This document shows, one piece after another, positions 63,491 through 64,000 of a stretch of 64,000 nt of DNA. The notes below the pieces were generated by a model. The model saw only the letters and a program-made list of their open reading frames with translations, was not told where the DNA came from and searched no databases. This DNA is from Acetomicrobium thermoterrenum DSM 13490 (GTDB lineage Bacteria; Synergistota; Synergistia; Synergistales; Acetomicrobiaceae). Numbering within the stretch: position 1 is the first letter of the stretch; every line of letters begins with the position of its first letter. Made by a program: the position numbers and the translations under genes. Location of the stretch: positions 1 through 64,000 of the forward strand of contig NZ_FNPD01000009.1 of the NCBI RefSeq assembly GCF_900107215.1, given 5' to 3'.

Positions 63491-64000
63491 CTATACCCCC
63501 TTGCTCTTATCGCGTTCCAAATATTCGCCTGTACGGGTATCTATAAGCACGACATCTCCAACCTCGACAAACATTGGAACAGTAACAGTCAGACCAGTCT
63601 CCAGAGTCGCCGGCTTTCCTCCCCCTGAAACGGTATCGCCCTTATAACCTGGAGGAGTATCGACAACTTTCAAGGCGACAGTATTCGGAAGATCCACTCC
63701 AACTACATTGCCTTCATAAAGCCTCAATGTAACCTCTAAATTATCGCTCAAATACATCGCCTTGTCACCAAGCAGTGTGGAAGGAATATATATCTGATCG
63801 TAATTTTCCAAATCCATGAAGACGTAGTTATCTCCTTCTTTATATATGTATTGGGCCTCCCTTTCGTCAAAGACAACCCTCTCAAACCTTTCTCCAGCTC
63901 TAAAAGAGGTTTCGATTATCGTTCCGGAATATATGTTTTTAAGCTTCGTCCTGACGATTGCCCCTCCTCGGCCCATTTTATGATGCTGATAGTCTACAAT
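63491..64000 (-). CDS. efp: Translation elongation factor P, 5' end outside the window
   Basis: The frame runs to the window edge; 169 residues are present and by comparison about 21 N-terminal ones are missing. EF-P relieves ribosome stalling at polyproline. KOW-like domain I (VDYQHHKMGRGGAIVRTKL), then two OB domains ending LPNTVALKVVDTPPGYKGDT and GLTVTVPMFVEVGD. The tip residue, lysine in most bacteria (KPGKG), is arginine here (KMGRGG, equivalent to position 32). The ATG at 63976 is internal and not the start, since the conserved VDYQHH block lies before it. Confidence 0.93.
   Translation of the reverse strand: MVDYQHHKMGRGGAIVRTKLKNIYSGTIIETSFRAGERFERVVFDEREAQYIYKEGDNYVFMDLENYDQIYIPSTLLGDKAMYLSDNLEVTLRLYEGNVVGVDLPNTVALKVVDTPPGYKGDTVSGGGKPATLETGLTVTVPMFVEVGDVVLIDTRTGEYLERDKSKGV

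Overview
The window reads as a stretch of core chromosome from an anaerobic, probably thermophilic or moderately thermophilic amino-acid-fermenting bacterium, most likely of the Synergistota (Acetomicrobium/Anaerobaculum-like). This is inference from gene content and order: a complete V-type ATPase operon, a VorB-like 2-oxoacid:ferredoxin oxidoreductase cluster, a fused IspDF, HypF and a tRNA for selenocysteine, with moderate base composition and very dense packing. No insertion sequence, prophage, CRISPR array or rRNA operon was seen. Nearly all genes are on the minus strand; many overlap by 1-40 bases, and about a third of the starts supported by a Shine-Dalgarno site are TTG.

Layout. 1-411: left edge with no recognised gene. 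412-1980: hisC and a TrpR-like regulator (yerC), each with a recognisable promoter element, closed by a perfect 25-bp bidirectional hairpin. 2003-10505 (minus): cobO, a Ca2+-type P-ATPase, mnmA, a Lon-like protease, nth and a DUF362-ferredoxin gene. 10520-12872: hypF with its own promoter and a bidirectional terminator. 12896-30616 (minus): a small cold-shock gene, then an unbroken run that in transcription order is tagA-like fusion, CBS protein, V-ATPase H-I-K-E-C-F-A-B-D, ybaB, recR, PIN-TRAM protein, ispDF, rlpA, gltX, guaB. 30683-31483: a divergent DUF2993 secreted protein. 31458-37762 (minus): uvrC-ribD-ribE-ribBA-ribH-serS. 37844-39271: cysS.

39302-40608 (minus): a short sigma factor, tRNA-Sec (UCA) and an atypical LuxR-type response regulator lie within about 100 bases of each other and look co-transcribed. 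40655-41488: a stand-alone E1-like enzyme. 41504-44437 (minus): xer recombinase, deoB, punA. 44455-49883 (minus): def, fmt, a P-loop ATPase, the four-subunit oxoacid oxidoreductase and a Nudix hydrolase, ended by a strong terminator. 50023-56477 (minus): alaS, ruvX, miaA, ispH and ribosomal protein S1. 56542-64000 (minus): efp (cut by the window edge), a zinc-ribbon coiled-coil protein, asp23, an unknown membrane protein, nusB, xseA, then mtnA-ahcY-mtaD for S-adenosylmethionine by-product salvage.

How the genes fit together: ferredoxin reduced by the oxoacid oxidoreductase and ion translocation by the V-ATPase (whose c subunit carries residues compatible with Na+ binding) are the energy core; the mtnA/ahcY/mtaD/punA set recycles SAH and MTA; the MEP pathway is represented by ispDF and ispH; the remainder is translation, tRNA modification, DNA repair and nucleotide metabolism. 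The observations most worth following are the tRNA-Sec inside a sigma factor/response regulator transcription unit, a TagO-like pseudoenzyme fused to a TagA glycosyltransferase, a UvrC lacking about 100 internal residues, and an EF-P with arginine in place of the modified lysine.
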